From: Echinostoma caproni
Lineage: Eukaryota > Platyhelminthes > Trematoda > Plagiorchiida > Echinostomatidae
Reading direction: 5' to 3'
Assembly: GCA_900618425.1 (NCBI GenBank)
Contig: UZAN01039818.1
Coordinates: 1,304-51,127, forward strand
DNA: 49,824 bases
Part shown: piece after piece, positions 38,401 through 44,400 of the stretch
Layout of the letters: every line of letters starts with the position of its first letter
Position numbering within the stretch: the stretch's first letter is position 1
Notes under the pieces: model-generated
Database searches by the model: none
What the model was told of the DNA's origin: nothing
The model's input: only the letters and a program-made list of their open reading frames with translations
Made by a program: the position numbers and the translations under genes

Positions 38401-41400
38401 AATAACCCAAAAAGACAAAGTGATTTAAATAGCCTCAGCTGAGAAAGTCCCGCCTACTGCCGTCACACAGAGATGTTCACTGGTCAATGTGATAAGACGA
38501 AAGGGTAAAACCGCGGAGCCATAACTGGACGGGTGAAATACTGATAGTTCATCTAGAGAATTTGGCCAAAAGCCACAGGTTCTGGCAGTGACCATCTGTG
38601 TGATGGCGCATCCAGGTGTTGGGGCATCAACGATGTTTGGCTCTATTAAAAGGGAGTAAAATCCGATGAACTGGACACGGACAATGAATTGAGGAGGTAT
38701 AACTTCAGCCTACGACCTGTTAGGCTTGAAATTTTAGTCACAGAGTTCTAAAGGAGACTCAAATCTCAACCCCCTTCTTTGGTTAAGACCATCCACAAGT
38801 GTTATGCTTTCACACCTTATGACCGAATCATAAGCTTTTTTACTTTGTCCTCTTCCATGCAGTCGAGTGTATCGAAATACAAATGAATGATACAAAATAT
38901 GGTGATGCTGTTATAGCTGAACTTCCCTGTTTAGGAAGAACACAAGTCACTGAACTGGATCGGGCTGACTATCATTATGTCGAAACGATTTACTGGGGTA
39001 ATGTCGATAGCGAAACCAACCTGTCACGTGACACCCGATGCAAGTGAGCTGCGGCACGATTTGAGCTCTCATCACAGATGCAATTTGCTATGATTTACAG
39101 GAAAAATGAGAGACCACTCTAGGTACATTCCCTTCCATTAGTTCATTGGTATACCTTCTTTCTATGTAGGAGGGTTCTCGTTCGAGTCTCAGGGAGTTTG
39201 ATTGACGCCTGCTACTAATATTGGGTGCATTAGAATTCCAGTGATGTACTATGTTCACTTACCTACTTCATGTTTCCATTGTGGTCGACTAAATTAGCTT
39301 GCTTTATTTGAGTGATTGATTCACGGGGTAATGTATTGTTGTTCTATGGTTCAAGCTTTCATTCCTTCTGGTTTTATGTTTTGATTCTGTTGTTATGTCA
39401 ATGTATCAATAAGTTAGAGGAGTTGTGCGCTTAAAGATTAAACACTCAAGTTTCTGTTCTAACAGATGCAGTTGGATACTCAAAAATTTTACTAGAGATG
39501 GAATGTGAATATTTCCTATTTTCTGAAAAGTGTTGATATCACAACCTGGCACGTAATTTACCTTAGCTTGGGAGGAATAATATCAAAACGTATACAAAGA
39601 ATAACTGTTTGTATGTGTAGACTCAAGAACAATAATTTACATAAACTTGTTGCAACTTTGTTTTAACTTCTAGTTACTCTCCCGTCCCTGTTGATCGATT
39701 GGACGAGGCTCCGTGCCAGGGTGTGTTTCTTATACACCAGGGCTTGCAGAGACGTCTGGCAATCACGCTCATTCATGAACCATACCCGACGGGCACGGAG
39801 CAGTTGTTATGCAACACACCAAGCCTGTTGTTTTTGGACGTGCACGAAGTGGTCGTGGGTCGGGTACGAGAGACACCGGAATGGCTTGATTCCGATGGCA
39901 ATACTAGAATTTTGTCATTATCGTTGCTACCGGCACGCTATTTCCCTCAAGCTGGTGATGATCGGTGAGTATGAGGTTCACATAGTCGATACTCTGTTGT
40001 TTATTCTGAGACCTTTTGTGTTTCCTGTTCATCCAGTAAACTGGTAACATTTATAAACAGGTTTCTCTTTTCGAATGCTGCAGTCTCCTTGTAAAGCGAG
40101 AATGACCAAACGTGCCTCATATGATTCGAAATAATAGATCATTTATCCACCAGAAATCGGTATTGATCTGCATTTAGAGTCGTTGGTTCCAAGGGTACCC
40201 ACAACAATGACCCTAGAACTCATTACTGACGACCGACCATAGTTACTTTGTAAATACCCTCGCCAGAACTGTTAGCTCCGTTTCAAGACATGCAATCAAT
40301 TTTTGATAAAACACTACTAAAAATACGGATGTGTGGGTTTTCAGTCTCCCCTTGGTTTTGTTCAGTGCGTGATGCAAATTGAGAACATCTAACCCCGGTA
40401 AACCTTCACGTTCCTTACTTCACGGGAGGTAGAGATCAACAGTTATCCGGCTTGAACTGTAGGTCCCCGTGGCCAGGGGATTAATTTCTACTACTTTTCA
40501 CCACACATCGTTGTATGATACAAAACATCGTCGTGGTTGTGCAGTTCGTGGCGTTGGAAAATTATAGAGTAAAGCAATTTACAGGGATTTTCGCAAACTG
40601 GTCCAACCCATAAGCAGTGTGACAAGAGATGACGTTATTTTTGTTTTTGTTTAGTTAAAAGAACACTTTTAGTCCCCTTGTTTAAGTATATTTTTCATGA
40701 TGAAAAAGGATGAAGCGATAACTGTCCCTTCAGTTATTTGGTCTTGACGTTTAGCCAGATAGTTTTTACTGGTTGAGTCGTATATGACTCAATACGTTGA
40801 TAGTTCATTCAAAAACAGAAGATCCCATTGGGAGGTTTTTGTATGGGTGGGGGAAGAACTTGGAGATGACACAATGAATGATTTCCCTGCAAGCCAGTTG
40901 TTTTTCAAGGATGTGCTATTTGCAGCCACTCACCTCTCGCCACATCATTTTTAGCCCCAATAGGACATATATGACTTGTATGAAAAATGTTTACGGTTTA
41001 AATAATGTTTACTCAATTTCTCACTTTATCAAATATCGATTGATAACCCCCTGTCTGCCGCGACACAGGAAGGATGACCAATCATTTCATACTTAGAAAA
41101 ATGTGAAGATTGGCTTCTTCCATCACCAGAGAAACCGGTTCATCTGTGTTGCCTGCATTTCATTTGATGAAAACTCGCAAATATGGTTCACAGCAAATTG
41201 TTACCTGAATCGGTAACTTCGAATATAACATTAATGTTACATATTGGAAGAAAAGCACGTAGTAGCGAATTAGCTCGTTTGGTGAGATTCACAGATTAAT
41301 ACATTACAGTTGATTTCATAATATTTAGTAGGAAAAACATTCTTTGCCGAATAAGAGAGCCACAAAAAGAAACGCATTTCAGTTCCACGGATTATGTGAC

Positions 41401-44400
41401 ATCCAGATGGTTTTGTCGTCCGAACACAGTAGATTCGTGCGTTTTTCCATAAGCATAGTTTGCATTGCCTCAGGGTTTGCTCATCAGTATCATCCATCAC
41501 CCATTTAACGTTCCGTCCTTTTAATATTTAGATAAATATCTCAATGTAACAAATATTTTTTTCTATCCTCATTCAGGGTGTTCTTCCGTTTTGAGGCCGC
41601 ATGGGACAGTTCGTTGCACGCGTCCCCGCTGTTAAATCGGGTGACCCCGTCGGGACAACGCGTATACATGACAATGTCGTGCTACTTGGATGTGGAAGGT
41701 TGTACACGTCCAGTGTGCCTGACCAAAGATCTGGCCATGATGGTGTTTCCACGCGAGTCCAAATTATCTGTACCGAGGTGTGTCTGTGTTTGTGTTGGTT
41801 TTCACTCTCTCTCTCTCTCCATAAATGTATTATACATTTCGGAGAGGGGTTAGTGGGGGTGTAGGAAATAGTCCCGTAATCACAGAAGCTTGTCTATGCG
41901 TAACTTTCATTACTGCTCGCTCAGAAACAGCGCATCGCAAGTGGGATAAATCGGATGAAGGAAATTCGCAACCTTTCTACGTCACATTAATTTTCAGTGN
42001 NGCGTGAAAGCTGTTCACAGTGTACGAATCTAACGCCGGTGCGTTGCTGCTGTTGTGATCATTCCATTACGTTTGCCTTTAATACTGGGAAGCACTGCGC
42101 AGCTGTTTCCGTCTTGTTGATCTGGACCGCATTCTGAACCTAGAAACTGGTGTTATGATAAGTAAGACTGAATTCTCGTGTAGACGGATCGTTCCATGAC
42201 GTGGATAGACAAAACGAAAAACCCTCTGACCAGCTTTCCAGTGGGTTACAAAGGCTGGCAAGTAGACTTTCTTTCTGCCTCTCTCTTTCGTGCCGCTGAC
42301 GAGGCTCAAAAACAAGGTGGAACAGCCCTTTGAACAGTTTTGGTTCAAGAAGCAGTCACAATGTTCTAGACAAAGTTCATCATACAATTAATTTGAAAAA
42401 GGGAACTTATTAACTTCGTTGATGTACAGTCGGTCTCAAGTGTTTCATATCTGTGGATGTTCGACCAATGGAAATAAAAATCAAAGCAGTAAACACTCAC
42501 TTTTGGTGACTGAATATTACTAAAAATTTCGTCATCGCATACCATTTGAAGGGGGTAAAATATCTTGATCGCTTTTCCTCTGGTTTAGAGCTCACAAGGT
42601 GTGAAACGATTGGTAACAGAGTCAGGCTGATCTTGAAAACCACGCTGATGGTGCAATTCCAGTTAACATTTGGTTCACTTTTCTGTTCCAATGCCACAAA
42701 AGGTCTCACGGAAATATACATATTATTCTGTATCGGCCAACCTTGAACAGTCGATTTCGGATCTGTGTCATGCCGACTGCTGCCTCTGCATTTTCTTTTT
42801 TTTTCCAGAACGATCTTCATAATATGATGGGTCGAACTGAACCAGTTTAAGAGTCTAAAGAGACCTACGTTGTTATTAGCGAGACCCAAGGCTTCATAAA
42901 AGGGTCACTAGTATGGCAATCATCCGTTTTACTCCTTTTTGGTAGCGAGGCAATCTGTGAAGAGTGTATCTTGGGCTTGCCCCACTGATACCGATTACTC
43001 AAAATGATACCTCACCTCATAATTGGACGCATGTTCAGTGCTACGTGTGTTAATGGTTCAATCTACCCTCTGATTATGAAGAGTAAGTCGTTTTAGAGGT
43101 GGAGCTTAATCAGAACGAAAGTGGCGCTTGCTTCAGAAAAGTCTCAGTGACACAGGGTATTTCATGACGCAACCTAACGACCAGTGGGTAGGGTAGAGTT
43201 TCCAGTTGCTGTTTCTCGGTCATCTGTTTTTCACTCATCAGCGAAAGTTTCCAGTTATCCTCTGAATATATATACCCCCGCATTGATACAGAACAAAAAT
43301 ACACAAAAAAGTATTTATTTTATACAAAAACTAATGCGATTTCGGAATACTTACCGCAATAGCATGGAACAATTTGGTCCGAATGCTATCATCCAGTACT
43401 CCCTATGGGACTGACAGATTGAGTATTCTGAACTGCATATCTCTGAATTATCTAATGTTGCGTTTGAGTTACATTTGATAATTTTACTCTTAATAGTATT
43501 GCTTGTTACACAGAAACGCTGAAGTTGTACGAGTTGTGTCAAATAGTTTGACGATACGGGCACCGGTTAAACCTTCTCCAATCAACATGTATTGTAGCAC
43601 GCAACCCTAACACCTTTCAATTTCTTAACCAAATTTTGCAACATCAACATTTGTAGAAAATAATTTTTTTAATATCCGTTGACTTCAAAATATTCCGATA
43701 CTTTTTGATCTAACTCAATTACTACGGCGTGACTAAATTCTGTGCGTCGAGGCTAGAGGACGACGGGTCTTGGCTAAAGGATTGTGGGGTTTGGCTAAAG
43801 CCTGATGGGAAAAGGTGTAGTTTATCCTGCTAGGACCAATGTAGCAATAGAAAATAATTCTGACATTGGAGTTGCCTTTTGGGCATTCGCCATGAAAAGG
43901 ATGGATAGCTTTTTCAACTAGCAAACCCCCCATCTGTTTGAACTGCTCGAGGAGCGAAAACAATATTTTTCTTTCGATGATAGGAACTAAGAATTAGTAT
44001 TATTAATATAACTATTATTATTATCATTATTTATTGCATCTGACATCTGAATTAAACTTTTCCATCTACACTTCGTCACACAGAACCAGGCTAAGATCAT
44101 GGGGTCCACTTCGAGTCATTAAATTCAGCACACAGGGTTTTGAGCACTGGTTCACTGGAAGGGCACACTATTTATGCTAAGCATCCCGCTGCTAAAGAAA
44201 AAGTCAAATGTTATGTTTGACTGAAAAAAGTCAGCTTGCAAATCCTTAGAAAAGCACATGCAAGGTAACCTTTAGGGTAATTTGAAGTAACTATACAAAA
44301 TAGCATTGTGTTCAAGGTATATCGCCTGCAGGTTTACATTATTGAGCAAACAATTGCGAATTTTCTCATTTTATTCTGAGATCACCCAACCCCTTTCATT

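Noticed and set aside
39181..39191. B-box-like motif suggesting a tRNA gene (a similar one lies near 33670 on the minus strand)
   Set aside because: No A box at the right distance and no cloverleaf can be drawn. At most a SINE trace.
43230..43260. Minus-strand CTGATGAG followed by GAGAAACAGC, resembling the hammerhead family
   Set aside because: The stem II segment does not pair and the downstream part does not match the other copies. Not counted as a copy.
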